Below, in pieces: positions 10,588 to 20,208 of a stretch of 64,000 bases of DNA. A program made the position numbers and the translations under genes. The notes under the pieces were generated by a model. The model ran no database searches and had not been told where the DNA came from. It saw nothing but the letters and a program-made list of their open reading frames with translations. Source of the DNA: Methylobacter sp. (lineage in GTDB: Bacteria > Pseudomonadota > Gammaproteobacteria > Methylococcales > Methylomonadaceae); assembly GCA_030679035.1 (NCBI GenBank), contig JAUXTH010000143.1, positions 1-64,000 of the forward strand, given 5' to 3'. Within the stretch, counting starts at the first letter, position 1. The number at the start of each line of letters is the position of its first letter.

Positions 10588-11858
10588 TGCACTTGCTCCA
10601 TCGCGATGTAGCGTTCAAAGTCTTCGCGGAAATATTTAAGCGCGCTTTGCAGCGGTTCCATGGCTCCGGGAGCCAACGCGCAAAAGGTATTTCCGGGACC
10701 CAGCATCCGGGTTAATCCAGCCAAGGTGTCAAGGTCTTCGATGCGGCCTTTTCCGGCGATGATGTCTTTCAGTAAGCTTACCGTCCAAGGCAGGCCGTCC
10801 CGGCATGGCGTACACCATCCGCAAGATTCCTGGGCAAAAAACTGTTCCAGGTTCAGTACCATTTTTACCGGGCAGGTCTTGTCGTCGAGAACAATGATGA
10901 CTCCGGTCCCCATGCGGCTGCCGGCTTTGGCTACGGCTTCGTAATCCATGAGCGTATCCAGATGTTCCGGCAATAAAAAATCGGTTGACGCGCCGCCGGG
11001 CAAAAAGCCGCGCAACTTGTAACCGTCCCGCATGCCACCGGCATGTTGCTCGATTATTTCCCGGATGGGCGTGCCCATCGGCAGTTCCCACAAACCCGGA
11101 TGCTTGACGCGGCCGCTGGCTCCGAACAGCTTGGTGCCCTTATCGACGCCCCGCGCCAATCCCTGATACCACTCGATTCCATAATGTAAAATGTGCGGCA
11201 CGTTGCATAAGGTTTCGACGTTATTGACCACGGTCGGCTTGCCCCAAAGCCCGCTGACCAGCGGAAACGGCGGTTTGGCGCGCGGCGTGGCCCGTTTTCC
11301 CTCCAGTGCATTAAGCAGCGCCGTTTCCTCGCCGCAGATATAACGCCCTGCGCTGGTATGCAGGACTATCTCCAGGCTGAAAGCGGAATTTAAAATATGT
11401 TCGCCCAGATAGCCCTTCGACCTAGCTTCCAGCAAAGCCTGTTCGAGACGCTGCTTGGCAAGATGGTATTCCCCGCGCAGGAAGATATAGGCCCTCTGAG
11501 CTTGAATGGCATAGGCCGCAATGATCATGCCCTCAATTAACTGATGCGGGTCTTGCTCCAGCAGCATTCTGTCCTTGAACGTTCCCGGTTCCATTTCATC
11601 GGCGTTGGCGACCAGATAGCGCGTTTGGGATAAATCATCTACGGGAACCAGACTCCATTTAAGCCCGGTGCCGAATCCCGCGCCGCCCCTGCCCCGTAGA
11701 CCTGCATCCTTGACCCATTGCTGCACGTCTTTCGGCTGCAATTCGGTGATGGCCTTTCGCAGTCCTTGATAACCGCCGGTGCTCTCGTAATCAGCCAGCG
11801 TCGCAAAGACGCGATCCGGGCGGATGTTTTTAGTCAGCGGCTTATCCATTATTTCCAT
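10584..11858 (-). CDS. nuoF: NADH-quinone oxidoreductase subunit F
   Basis: NADH-binding subunit of complex I, 424 residues, holding FMN and 4Fe-4S cluster N3. Visible motifs: the glycine-rich GRGGAGFGTGLKW nucleotide loop, the ADEMEPGTFKDR segment, and the ESCGWCTPCRDG cluster motif with a later cysteine in the NTFCAL segment. A GAGG sequence 4-5 nt before the ATG at 11858 supports this start; an in-frame ATG at residue 4 is an alternative. Confidence 0.97.
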   Translation of the reverse strand: MEIMDKPLTKNIRPDRVFATLADYESTGGYQGLRKAITELQPKDVQQWVKDAGLRGRGGAGFGTGLKWSLVPVDDLSQTRYLVANADEMEPGTFKDRMLLEQDPHQLIEGMIIAAYAIQAQRAYIFLRGEYHLAKQRLEQALLEARSKGYLGEHILNSAFSLEIVLHTSAGRYICGEETALLNALEGKRATPRAKPPFPLVSGLWGKPTVVNNVETLCNVPHILHYGIEWYQGLARGVDKGTKLFGASGRVKHPGLWELPMGTPIREIIEQHAGGMRDGYKLRGFLPGGASTDFLLPEHLDTLMDYEAVAKAGSRMGTGVIIVLDDKTCPVKMVLNLEQFFAQESCGWCTPCRDGLPWTVSLLKDIIAGKGRIEDLDTLAGLTRMLGPGNTFCALAPGAMEPLQSALKYFREDFERYIAMEQVQ

Positions 11859-11864
11859 ATCGCC

Positions 11865-12344
11865 TCACCTTCCCAGAATTTCGTTAACGGCATCTTCGGT
11901 GATGTCGAGCCTCAGTTCATCCCCAACCATTGCGACCGGCGCATGGTCGCAGGCGCCCAGGCAGACAATCGGCAGTATTGTGTATTCGCCGTCTGCGGAC
12001 ATTTCGCCCAGCTCGACGTTTAAATGCCGACACAAGCGTTCGCGCACTTGATCGCTACCCAGCATCCAGCAGCTAACGCTGTTGCAATAATGAATGACGG
12101 TCTTGCCAACGGGTTGGCGGTAAATCAGGTTGTAGAAGGTCGCGACCGCTTCCAGTTGTGCAGGCGACATTTCCAATAGTTCGGCCACCGCAACCAGGCA
12201 TTGATCGGAAACCCAGCGCCGGTGTTTCTGGACGATTCTCAAAGCCTCGATAGAGACGGCGGTTTTATCTTCGTAATGGCTCATCTCGGCGTTAATCTCG
12301 CGGATTTCAGTGAGGCTTAAACCTTCAAAAATTTGCCCGTTCAT
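11865..12344 (-). CDS. nuoE: NADH-quinone oxidoreductase subunit E
   Basis: Thioredoxin-fold 2Fe-2S subunit of the NADH-dehydrogenase module (159 residues), carrying cluster N1a. The four cluster cysteines lie in the HYCNSVSC and CLGACDHAP motifs. The start codon follows the nuoCD stop almost directly and the gene ends 6 nt before nuoF. Confidence 0.97.
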   Translation of the reverse strand: MNGQIFEGLSLTEIREINAEMSHYEDKTAVSIEALRIVQKHRRWVSDQCLVAVAELLEMSPAQLEAVATFYNLIYRQPVGKTVIHYCNSVSCWMLGSDQVRERLCRHLNVELGEMSADGEYTILPIVCLGACDHAPVAMVGDELRLDITEDAVNEILGR

Positions 12345-12345
12345 A

Positions 12346-14112
12346 TCAGCGATCCACGTCGGCCATCACAAAATCGATGCTGGCCAATATCGCCACCAGA
12401 TCGGCGACCATCATTCCTCGGCACATCTGTGGAATCATCTGCAAATGCGGGAAAGAGGGCGTGCGGATACGGGTACGGTACGACTGGGTGCCGCCATCGC
12501 TGGTCAGGTAGTAGGCATTCAAGCCTTTGGTCGCCTCAATGGTTACACAGGACTCGCCGGCAGGAATCACCGGCCCCCAGCTTGAGTTAAGAAAATGCTG
12601 GATCAGGGTTTCTATATCATGCAGCGTTTTCTCTTTGGGCGGCGGCGTGGTCAATGGATGGATGGCCTTGTAAGCTCCTTCCGGCATGTTTTCCAGGCAT
12701 TGCCTGATGATGCGAAGGCTCTGGCGCATCTCCTCGACCCGCACGGTGCAACGGTCGTAACAGTCGCCGCGATTGCCGGTGGGTATTTCAAATTCGTAGT
12801 TTTCGTAGCCCGAGTAAGGCCGCGCCTTGCGGTAATCCCATGCAAATCCGGTCGCTCTAAGACCCGCGCCGGTCACGCTCCAATCGATCGCTTCCGCAGT
12901 CGTATAAGCGCCGATGCCCTGAGTCCGGCGCTTGAGTGTGCTGTTTTGCAACACCAGCTTGTCGTATTGGTCCAGCCGGGCGGGCAAATAATCGATAAAC
13001 TCGCGTATGCGTTTATCCCAACCTCTCGGTAAATCCATAGCGACGCCGCCGATACGAAAATAACTGGAATGCATGCGCGCGCCGCTGATCGACTCCAGAA
13101 TATCGAACACTTTTTCGCGGTCGATAAACATATAAAAGATAGGCGACATCTGGCCCACGTCCTGGGCGTAGGTGCCGTAAAACAACAGATGACTGGCAAG
13201 ACGGTAGAGTTCGCAGATCATCACGCGGATGACCTGGGCCCGATCCGGAACTTCGATGCCGGCCAGTTGCTCGACGCTAAGCACATAAGGCAGATTGTTC
13301 ATCGAACCGCCCAGATAATCGACCCGATCTGTATACGGAATATAGGTGTGCCAGGACTGCCGTTCGCCCATTTTTTCCGCACCGCGATGGTGATAACCGA
13401 TGTCGGGCAGCGCATCGACTATCTCTTCGCCGTCCAGTTGCAGGGCGATACGAAAAGCGCCATGCACGCTGGGATGATTGGGCCCCATATTCAAGAACAT
13501 GAAATCGCTGTCTTCACTGTGCCGTCGCATGCCCCAATCCTCCGGCACGAAGCGCAAGGCATCCTGTTCGATTTCCTGGCGCTCGTCAGGCAGGCTGAAA
13601 GGTTCCATTTCCGTGGCGCGGGCATAATGATCCTTACGTAGCGGATGTCCCTGCCAAGTCGGCGGCATGATGATGCGACGAAGATGCGGGTGGCCTTCGA
13701 CGACAATACCGAACATGTCCCACACCTCGCGCTCGTACCAATTGGCCGAGGGCCACATATCGCTGATCGTCGGGACGGACAAGTCGGCTTCGTTCAACGC
13801 GACCTTGAGGCGAATATCCTCGTTGCGGTCGAACGAAAGCAAATGATAGACGACGGTAAATTCACTGTCGGGGAGCCCTTGCCGGTGAGTGCGCTGACGC
13901 TCGTCGACGGCGGTCAGATCGAACAGCAGTGCATAGGAAGATTTTAAATAGCCGAGAATGGCGCGGAGGTTTGTCCGGGAAATCCAAAGCGTGGTTATGC
14001 CGTCTCGGGTCGGCTGAATGATAAAGCCATTGCTGCCTGTCCGTTCCACCAGTTCGCGCACGATCTGAGGCGCGCCAGAAGGAATATCGATGTTGTCCGC
14101 GTTACCGTCCAA
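12346..14112 (-). CDS. nuoCD: Fused NADH-quinone oxidoreductase subunit C/D
   Basis: One 588-residue protein combining NuoC (about 1-180; 30-kDa subunit, with the [10 protein letters not shown] motif) and NuoD (about 190-588; 49-kDa subunit forming the quinone site, with the [14 protein letters not shown] motif). The fusion is typical of E. coli-type Gammaproteobacteria. The start is a TTG at 14112, preceded by a strong GGAGGGAG ribosome site. A 150-nt repeat element separates it from nuoB. Confidence 0.97.
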   Translation of the reverse strand: MDGNADNIDIPSGAPQIVRELVERTGSNGFIIQPTRDGITTLWISRTNLRAILGYLKSSYALLFDLTAVDERQRTHRQGLPDSEFTVVYHLLSFDRNEDIRLKVALNEADLSVPTISDMWPSANWYEREVWDMFGIVVEGHPHLRRIIMPPTWQGHPLRKDHYARATEMEPFSLPDERQEIEQDALRFVPEDWGMRRHSEDSDFMFLNMGPNHPSVHGAFRIALQLDGEEIVDALPDIGYHHRGAEKMGERQSWHTYIPYTDRVDYLGGSMNNLPYVLSVEQLAGIEVPDRAQVIRVMICELYRLASHLLFYGTYAQDVGQMSPIFYMFIDREKVFDILESISGARMHSSYFRIGGVAMDLPRGWDKRIREFIDYLPARLDQYDKLVLQNSTLKRRTQGIGAYTTAEAIDWSVTGAGLRATGFAWDYRKARPYSGYENYEFEIPTGNRGDCYDRCTVRVEEMRQSLRIIRQCLENMPEGAYKAIHPLTTPPPKEKTLHDIETLIQHFLNSSWGPVIPAGESCVTIEATKGLNAYYLTSDGGTQSYRTRIRTPSFPHLQMIPQMCRGMMVADLVAILASIDFVMADVDR

Positions 14113-14137
14113 TGTACTCCCTCCATAATGTTGTTTC

Positions 14138-14303
14138 GGAGTTCAAAGCTGGCTTTGAACGGAAAAAATCAGTTTGTCCACGAAAAGCACGAAAATATCT
14201 AAAGGGCGCTACCCAGTTGAGCTGTAAATCATCAGCGCATCGATGTATTTCGTGGATAAATTGCCGTTTTAGGTTTACCAGTACAAGGCCAGCCTTGTAC
14301 TCC
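14138..14303. repeat. MITE-like element with palindromic ends, family D
   Basis: The nuoB-nuoCD gap holds an element whose ends are inverted repeats of each other (about 19 of 23 positions), GGAGTTCAAAGCTGGCTTTG at the left and its counterpart ending in TTGTACTCC at the right. Each end is itself a palindrome (14141-14160 and 14281-14300). The interior contains CCACGAAAAGCACGAAAA, a motif that recurs at 23142-23160. No coding potential; the element looks like a REPIN or MITE in transcribed sequence. Confidence 0.7.
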
Positions 14304-14325
14304 AGCATGTTTATCCCTGCCACGA

Positions 14326-14964
14326 CTATATCTCGTCCGGACTTCTCAACTGCCGCGTACGCATTCTTTCTTCCGTCAGCAAATCGCGGTAGCTGGGTTT
14401 GGGACCTTTGATCACCGCTTGATCGCCGACCACCCAACTTAACGGACGCCTTTCCTTGCCTATCGCCTCCTGCAACAGCATCAAGCCTTGCAGCAAAGCC
14501 TCCGGCCGGGGCGGACAACCCGGCACATAAACATCCACCGGCAAGAACTTGTCCACGCCCTGTACGACGCTGTAAATGTCATACATCCCGCCGGAGTTGG
14601 CGCAGGAGCCCATCGATATAACCCAGCGCGGTTCCAGCAGTTGATCGTAGAGCCGCTTGACCACCGGTGCCATTTTCCGGAACACCGTGCCGGAAATGAC
14701 GATCAGATCCGCCTGGCGCGGCGATCCCCTGATCACTTCAGAACCGAAGCGGGCAATGTCATGACGGCTGGTGAATGCGGTCGCCATCTCTACATAGCAG
14801 CAAGACAGGCCGAAGTTGAAAGGCCAAACGGAATTAGATTGCCCCCAGGCGACCATATCCTCAAGCCTGGCGAACAGGAAATTGCGGCGCAGCGCTTCTT
14901 CATAAGTCTGCTGCCCGGGTTGCGGTGCGGGATCAGTCTCCGCTTTGGTTAGAGTCCAATGCAT
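14326..14964 (-). CDS. nuoB: NADH-quinone oxidoreductase subunit B
   Basis: Iron-sulfur subunit of complex I holding terminal cluster N2, the electron donor to quinone; about 212 residues. The tandem cysteine motif GLSCCYVEM and the further ligands in GSCANSGG and VPGCPPRPE are present. The frame is open upstream into nuoA; the ATG at 14964 has an AGGGGG ribosome site with 4-nt spacing, and the adjacent ATG at 14967 is the alternative. Confidence 0.96.
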   Translation of the reverse strand: MHWTLTKAETDPAPQPGQQTYEEALRRNFLFARLEDMVAWGQSNSVWPFNFGLSCCYVEMATAFTSRHDIARFGSEVIRGSPRQADLIVISGTVFRKMAPVVKRLYDQLLEPRWVISMGSCANSGGMYDIYSVVQGVDKFLPVDVYVPGCPPRPEALLQGLMLLQEAIGKERRPLSWVVGDQAVIKGPKPSYRDLLTEERMRTRQLRSPDEI

Positions 14965-14972
14965 CATTCCCC

Positions 14973-15377
14973 CTATGATCTGCTGTTGCGCTGCCTGCTG
15001 GTGCGCCAATCCAGAGCGCCTACAGCCCACAGGTAAACCAATGCTGCGATTAATATACTGATAAAAATCAGCGCCTCGATAAAACCGGACCAGCCGGATT
15101 CTTGCAATGCAACCGACCAGGCGAATAGGAATACGCTTTCCATGTCGAAAATAACGAAAAAGATCGCGAGCAAATAAAATTGAACGGAAAAACGGATATG
15201 CACATCACCTGCCGGGACAATACCCGATTCAAAGGGTTCGTCGGCAGCTTTAGCGTGGTGTCTCTGTCCCAGCAGGTACGCGCCTCCGAGCATGATGCCG
15301 GTGATAGCGACTACGGCTCCGAAGTAGATAATCAGTGGGAGCAAATGGGTGGCGAGAATGGCTTCGGAGTTATTCAC
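14973..15377 (-). CDS. nuoA: NADH-quinone oxidoreductase subunit A
   Basis: First gene of the nuo operon; a 134-residue membrane subunit with three predicted helices and the family motifs [10 protein letters not shown] and [13 protein letters not shown]. The start is a GTG at 15377, with a GAGG sequence about 8 nt upstream. It ends just before nuoB, with the nuoB ribosome site overlapping its stop codon. Confidence 0.96.
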   Translation of the reverse strand: MNNSEAILATHLLPLIIYFGAVVAITGIMLGGAYLLGQRHHAKAADEPFESGIVPAGDVHIRFSVQFYLLAIFFVIFDMESVFLFAWSVALQESGWSGFIEALIFISILIAALVYLWAVGALDWRTSRQRNSRS

Positions 15378-15839
15378 ATTAGAGAGCCTCGTTTTATCGC
15401 TAATAAATTAAAGATATGAACTCTACTACGGGAGGCTTTCCCCCTCCCCCTATTGCCGATCTTAAATCTCTTGAACTGCGCACAGCAAAGGAGTTTCTAG
15501 CCATTCTATGTAGCAAGCCGATAAAAAAAAATGCGTACAAGTACCTATGGCGGTTGAAATGAGAAGAGAACAATATATTTTTGCTTTATTTTGGAAAAAT
15601 CATTGCTTCTGGACGAATGAGCCCTTCGACTGCGCTCAGGAGAGCCTTGTTGGATCATCCTTCAGAGCCTGCCTCTTCTCGGAGTGTGCTATGATTTTTT
15701 CAAAGCCGGTTTCGTAACTTTGGCAGCATTGTCGTAATCACTGCACGGGGACAGGGGTTACAAACTCGCAGAGTAAATACCGGTGGCGAACCTGGGTTCA
15801 ACAGTACATCGGTTTGATTCTATCATCACAGGAGAGCGA
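15378..15839. other. Divergent intergenic region upstream of nuoA
   Basis: This gap between nuoA and the divergent metallo-beta-lactamase gene must contain both promoters, but I cannot pick out a convincing -35/-10 pair. It includes a GC-rich hairpin next to nuoA (about 15430-15450) and a CCCTTCGACTGCGCTCAGGA segment (15622-15641) of the type found as a dispersed repeat in many genomes. No gene is supported. Confidence 0.5.
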
Positions 15840-16583
15840 ATGATGAATATTTCTTCCACATATAGACTCCCTAATGAAACGCCACAGTGGGTTTGCCTGC
15901 AATGCGGCTACAACATGATCGGCCAGATGCCCGACATTTGTCCGTTTTGCGGAGCCAGCCATGATCGCTTCATGGCTTGGGATGATGCCGAAAAGACCTA
16001 TCGCGTCACAACCCGCGCCGTGAATAACGTTGTCGGTCAATTGATTTCCGTACCGAAACTGGGACTGGAACATGCGGCTTATCGTATTGAAACAAAGGCA
16101 GGCGCGGTCTGGATTGACTCGCCATCGGCTTTCAACCGTGATCTGGCGCCGGTTAACACCATTTTGTTCACCCACCATCACTTCATGGGCGCTTCCAATC
16201 AATACCGACGCCTATGGAATGCGGAAGTACGGCTGCATGATCTGGATGCCAAACACCGTCTGGCGGCATTATTCGATGTCGATCAGCGCTTTACTGATGA
16301 CTTTATCGCCTACGGCATAAAGGCTTATCACATCGGCGGACACACGCCGGGGTTTACTATTTATATCTATCAGGATGTGTTGTTTATCTGTGATTACGTG
16401 TTTCTATCCGATGCCGGTATGCGGTTTAATCCGTACGGACCCGCGCACGAAACCTCAATACATGCCCAACGGATACATGAAATCGTCAGCGGCAAAGCAC
16501 TAAAAACGGTCTGCGGCTATAACTACGTTACCAATTTTGCTGACTGGCTGGTTAAGTTCGATCACCTTATTATGAACCGGTGA
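15840..16583 (+). CDS. Rubredoxin-like/metallo-beta-lactamase fold protein
   Basis: About 247 residues. The N-terminus has two CxxC knuckles (CLQCGY, CPFCGASHDRF) as in the rubredoxin domain of rubrerythrins, so it should bind iron or zinc. The rest is a metallo-beta-lactamase fold with HIGGHTPGFTIY as a later metal-ligand motif, but the usual HxHxDH site reads THHHFMGAS, lacking the Asp and last His. The ATGs at 15840 and 15843 both follow an AGGAGAG site. A redox or hydrolase role is possible; substrate unknown. The next gene starts within 40 nt. Confidence 0.75.
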   Translation: MMNISSTYRLPNETPQWVCLQCGYNMIGQMPDICPFCGASHDRFMAWDDAEKTYRVTTRAVNNVVGQLISVPKLGLEHAAYRIETKAGAVWIDSPSAFNRDLAPVNTILFTHHHFMGASNQYRRLWNAEVRLHDLDAKHRLAALFDVDQRFTDDFIAYGIKAYHIGGHTPGFTIYIYQDVLFICDYVFLSDAGMRFNPYGPAHETSIHAQRIHEIVSGKALKTVCGYNYVTNFADWLVKFDHLIMNR

Positions 16584-16619
16584 AGCTTGTCATATCCTCC
16601 CCCTTTTAGAGTAATCCGC

Positions 16620-18089
16620 ATGCGGCATTCCACGCTTGCCTGTTGTCTGATTCTCATTATTCAAGGTTGTGCGGCCCTAAAACCTTATCCCGATTCTTCG
16701 TTGTCAGGCGAAGATGGAACCTGTCAACGTTGGTTTGAAAACATTGAGTCCACGCTGAACGAATACGATTTAAATGACCCGGAAACCGTGCGTATCACCG
16801 GTTTTCCTCATCTCAGGGTCAACCGCTTCCTGGCGTCGATGGGCGAGCGGACGACATCAACTGAAGCCTTTGCTGAATGGCTGGAACAAATGCGGCAACT
16901 CGATTCAACGGGCAAAAAGCTTGAGCTCGCCAACTTGCCGGCCTCAGCGATGCGGCAACTGGTTTCGAAAATGCCCCTAGAGGGCTCTTTTGAACAAGCC
17001 TTGGAGCACTGCGGCAAGCGCCTGAACCAGCTCAGTTTAAATAACCCCGAACATAAACAAAGGCTATTGGAACAAGCCCAAGTCCCCGACGCCTATCAAA
17101 GCTGGAAACGCATTGTCGGACTATATCCACTGGCACATTATGCAGCCGTTATCGGTATCGACCGTTTGCACCGGGAATTGGACGCCGGCTTTAAAATACC
17201 GTTAGCAAAACTGCCCCAGCAAGGCACGCTTATCCGCTACAGTCCCCCACACAGCAATCCGTTATCATTCGAACACATTGGCGCGATGCTGAGTTCGGCT
17301 TACGATAACCCGCTAGGGATTCCGCACCTTACTTCCTTGCAATTACAACAGTTGCTGGAGCATTTCGCGCCTGTTTGGGAAATCGATACCCGCAACGATA
17401 CCGATAAAATAGGCGCTGTCGGTCTGGACGGCGACAAGCAACCACGAATTGATATCAATCAAGCTACGACTTATGTCGCACATGGATATGCTCGCTGGCA
17501 CGGCAAAGTGGTATTGCAATTAATCTATCAAATCTGGCTGCCCGCGCGTGAGAAAACAGGCATGCTGGATTTATACGGCGGGCCGTTGGATAGTCTGATT
17601 TGGCGCGTTACGTTAAGCCCCGAAGGTGTGCCTATCGCTTTCGACAGCGTCCATGCTTGCGGCTGCTATTACCTGCTTTTCCCCAGCCAGGGATACCGGG
17701 CGGTACCGCCGAAAGATGGCGCAGAACCCGTGTTAAGCCCTAAATCCATCACAAGCATTTCGCCCGGTCACCGTTTGGTGTTGCGTTTACAAAGCCGTAC
17801 GCATTACCTGCAACAAGTGTCGTTCGTGGGCGATACTTCCCGTAGCTATATGTTCCAAGATTTAGAACAGCTGCGTTCATTACCGATGCCGAACGGTGGC
17901 AAGCGCAGTCTGTACGATCAGGACGGCATTATTGATGCCAGCGAACGCACCGAACGATTTCTACTTTGGCCTTACGGAATCGCAAGTCCCGGCGCCATGC
18001 GGCAATGGGGCACACACGCAATCGCTTTCATCGGCAGACGCCATTTCGATGATCCGTTTTTGTTAGAAAATTTGTTGGACACGAAATGA
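16620..18089 (+). CDS. Predicted lipoprotein, function unknown
   Basis: About 489 residues. From the ATG at 16620 the N-terminus is a lipoprotein signal (MRHSTLACCLILIIQGC) with the cysteine as likely lipid site, so the protein is probably membrane-anchored in the periplasm. An upstream TTG frame (16587) would bury the signal and is less likely. No catalytic motif or family is recognised. A Cys-rich HACGCYYLLFPSQGY segment lies in the C-terminal half. It follows the metallo-beta-lactamase gene closely and may be co-transcribed. Confidence 0.7.
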   Translation: MRHSTLACCLILIIQGCAALKPYPDSSLSGEDGTCQRWFENIESTLNEYDLNDPETVRITGFPHLRVNRFLASMGERTTSTEAFAEWLEQMRQLDSTGKKLELANLPASAMRQLVSKMPLEGSFEQALEHCGKRLNQLSLNNPEHKQRLLEQAQVPDAYQSWKRIVGLYPLAHYAAVIGIDRLHRELDAGFKIPLAKLPQQGTLIRYSPPHSNPLSFEHIGAMLSSAYDNPLGIPHLTSLQLQQLLEHFAPVWEIDTRNDTDKIGAVGLDGDKQPRIDINQATTYVAHGYARWHGKVVLQLIYQIWLPAREKTGMLDLYGGPLDSLIWRVTLSPEGVPIAFDSVHACGCYYLLFPSQGYRAVPPKDGAEPVLSPKSITSISPGHRLVLRLQSRTHYLQQVSFVGDTSRSYMFQDLEQLRSLPMPNGGKRSLYDQDGIIDASERTERFLLWPYGIASPGAMRQWGTHAIAFIGRRHFDDPFLLENLLDTK

Positions 18090-18504
18090 CCAATCAAGGC
18101 TTAAGGAATTATCAATGCAAAACGGCAGTGAAACTTCTTGGCGTTTGACTGAGAATACCTTAAGTTAGCGTTCTTATGGGAGGGAATGAGACAACCAAAG
18201 GGGCTGTGTCCCTTTATTTTATGAATTTGACTGCTCGATTCAGGAGCAAAGGCGAAATCAGCAGGTGACAATTCAATATCAAACACAAAAGAAAAAGGTA
18301 TTTAGAGCCTTTGAGGCGACGAAAGTTAAGCAATTTAAACCATTAAATAGCCCGGAAGCGTGGATGGCTTTGTTTAAATTATCTTCAGTCGCAACATCAT
18401 CTCCTTCAACCTAAAGACTTATATCTGGCAGACCATGAATACTGTATCGGCGGCATTTGGAGTTCAAGGCTTGCTTTGACCGTTTAACCTAAAAACACAC
18501 CCGC
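18090..18504. other. Intergenic region, nothing recognised
   Basis: A convergent gap between the lipoprotein gene and the zinc-ribbon membrane protein gene. It is relatively AT-rich, contains only short frames without ribosome sites, and shows no clear terminator. It might hold decayed coding sequence, but I cannot name any parent gene. Confidence 0.4.
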
Positions 18505-19257
18505 TCAGCTTGGACGACTTAGTCCCTTATATTGCTTAGCCAGTAAAAGCCAACTCCACAGCATCGACAGCAGCATGATGGCTGACCCCATCGCGAAAGC
18601 CGCTTTGGCCAGCACATGGTCATATTGCAAAAGGCCGGACTCGGTCAGAAGGTATTGCCAGTCGTGAAAACCATAGGGCGCAGAATGGCCGAAATTGCCG
18701 CCCAACAGCGGCAACTGCCCTGCCCGCGCATCGTTCATATACGGCGCAATATCCAGAAAGTTTTCGCCGACCCACCATAACGCGACCGATGCGCCGAAAG
18801 GATCGCGTGTTTTAAGCAATAACACGCCCACGCAGATTGACGGCATTAACAACTGCCCCAGCGTTCCGCCTAATGAGGTAATAAATGCACCGAACGGCCT
18901 GAAAATAATATGTCCCGCCTCATGAAACGGCAGGTTGACCAGATGCAAAAAGGAGTTCCCGGCCGCATTGCTTTCGATGGATGCCCCGATCAGCTGCCAG
19001 CTCCAAATAATAAGGCCCGCAAAAATAATCGATCTGCCTGAAAAATACGCCACCGTGGTTTGCTGTGCCTCATGGAACAAAAACTGCGTCAACGGCGGGG
19101 CTTCATCCTCTTCATACAGCGTCACAATGGTCGGCTGAACATCCTGCTGCTCGGTCTGCACCGGATGGTATCTGAGGTATTTCTCAAATACGATGCCGCA
19201 ATGAGGGCAGATTTCACTTTGCACTTGCAGCGCGTGTCGGCACTTGGGACAGTTCAT
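18505..19257 (-). CDS. Zinc-ribbon membrane protein with HEAGH motif
   Basis: About 250 residues from the ATG at 19257, chosen for its AAGGA site 4-5 nt upstream; the frame is open further. The N-terminus is a zinc ribbon (CPKCRHALQVQSEICPHC). Several hydrophobic helices follow, and one carries PFHEAGHIIFRPFG, an HExxH zinc-protease signature of the M50 type. The second M50 motif with its metal Asp is not evident, so peptidase activity is uncertain. Probably an inner-membrane protein; role unknown. Confidence 0.7.
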   Translation of the reverse strand: MNCPKCRHALQVQSEICPHCGIVFEKYLRYHPVQTEQQDVQPTIVTLYEEDEAPPLTQFLFHEAQQTTVAYFSGRSIIFAGLIIWSWQLIGASIESNAAGNSFLHLVNLPFHEAGHIIFRPFGAFITSLGGTLGQLLMPSICVGVLLLKTRDPFGASVALWWVGENFLDIAPYMNDARAGQLPLLGGNFGHSAPYGFHDWQYLLTESGLLQYDHVLAKAAFAMGSAIMLLSMLWSWLLLAKQYKGLSRPS

Positions 19258-19342
19258 GGTTTCCTTGGCAGATTGGTTCAGCTTGATCGTTTCAACTTTA
19301 CCCGGTTGCATCGCTTTTTGAAACCCGAAAAAAGCATGAAAG

Positions 19343-19476
19343 GTATCTGATTTAAATTTCAGGGCATTTGGAGCCGCGACTTCAGTCGCGGTAATGGCTG
19401 ATCACCATAGCGATCGGTCATGCGCGACTGAAGTCGCGGCTACGTTTATGGTTTACCTGCCTTTTAAAGTAGATAC
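19343..19476. mobile_element. MITE-like element, family B, copy 1
   Basis: A 134-bp noncoding element with long imperfect inverted ends, beginning GTATCTGATTTAAATTTCAG and ending in the inverted counterpart TTTTAAAGTAGATAC. Inside the ends are the palindromes GCCGCGACTTCAGTCGCG and CGCGACTGAAGTCGCGGC facing each other. A second copy lies at 61861-62006. No transposase is present, so it would need one in trans. Confidence 0.75.
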
Positions 19477-19528
19477 CATGAAAGTATGTGCTATATTTCG
19501 CCGCCCACACCCTCTATCAGGAGATACC

Positions 19529-19966
19529 ATGTCAAAACCCGTCACCCCTTTGTTGGCAGCCGATATTTTAATCGAACTGATCGACCAGCCTGACCGGCCC
19601 TTTGTGTTGATCGAGCGCGCCTATCCGCCGTACGGTTGGGCGATTCCGGGCGGTTTTGTCGATGTTGGTGAAACCGTGGAACATGCAGCAATCCGCGAGG
19701 CCAAGGAAGAAACCTGTCTCGATATTACCTTGACAGCTTTACTGGGCATCTACTCCAATCCAGAACGCGATTCCCGCAATCATACCGTCACCGCCGTCTA
19801 TATTGCCGAAGCATCAGGAATGCCGCGTGCCGCCGATGATGCAAAAAATTTCGGCATTTTTACTTTCGACAATCTTCCCGCCGTGTTGGCCTTCGACCAT
19901 GCCCAGGTAGTGGAGGATTACCGGAATTACCGGATGACCGGAAAAGTTACGCCGTTGCGGGTGTGA
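19529..19966 (+). CDS. Nudix hydrolase
   Basis: 145 residues from the ATG at 19529, which has an AGGAG site; the frame upstream runs through the repeat element and is not used. The Nudix box reads GFVDVGETVEHAAIREAKEE followed by TCL, so the catalytic glutamates are intact but the usual glycine near the end is cysteine. Such proteins hydrolyse nucleoside diphosphates linked to another group; ADP-ribose or NADH-type substrates are common in this size class, but the substrate here cannot be read. Confidence 0.85.
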   Translation: MSKPVTPLLAADILIELIDQPDRPFVLIERAYPPYGWAIPGGFVDVGETVEHAAIREAKEETCLDITLTALLGIYSNPERDSRNHTVTAVYIAEASGMPRAADDAKNFGIFTFDNLPAVLAFDHAQVVEDYRNYRMTGKVTPLRV

Positions 19967-20011
19967 ATGAAAAAGCTTCCTGATTATTAGCAAGGAACTT
20001 CAGCCAGCACC

Positions 20012-20138
20012 GTCATACTGGCAGGGATGCCAGTATCCAGTCACATGGATGTAAATGCATGGGGCGTAACTCAAACAACAGAGCACTTGAAAAGTTACCA
20101 TCCATGGCTCTGGATTCCGGCTTCCCTGCCGGAATGAC
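20012..20138. repeat. Inverted repeat element, family E
   Basis: The segment opens GTCATACTGGCAGGGATGCC and closes with the inverted GGCTTCCCTGCCGGAATGAC, about 127 bp overall. Each end is itself partly palindromic (TGGCAGGGATGCCA-like). It sits between the Nudix gene and the end of gcvP and matches a common type of dispersed intergenic repeat. Confidence 0.65.
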
Positions 20139-20208
20139 GGGCTTTTGGGCGATAACTAAAGCATCTTGCTAATCAAGAAAGCCTTGTCCACGAAAGATTG
20201 ATCATCAA

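Noticed and set aside
15740-15800. Short similarity to a 16S rRNA segment (ATACCGGTGGCGAA)
   Set aside because: About 14 matching bases with unrelated flanks; no rRNA structure continues.
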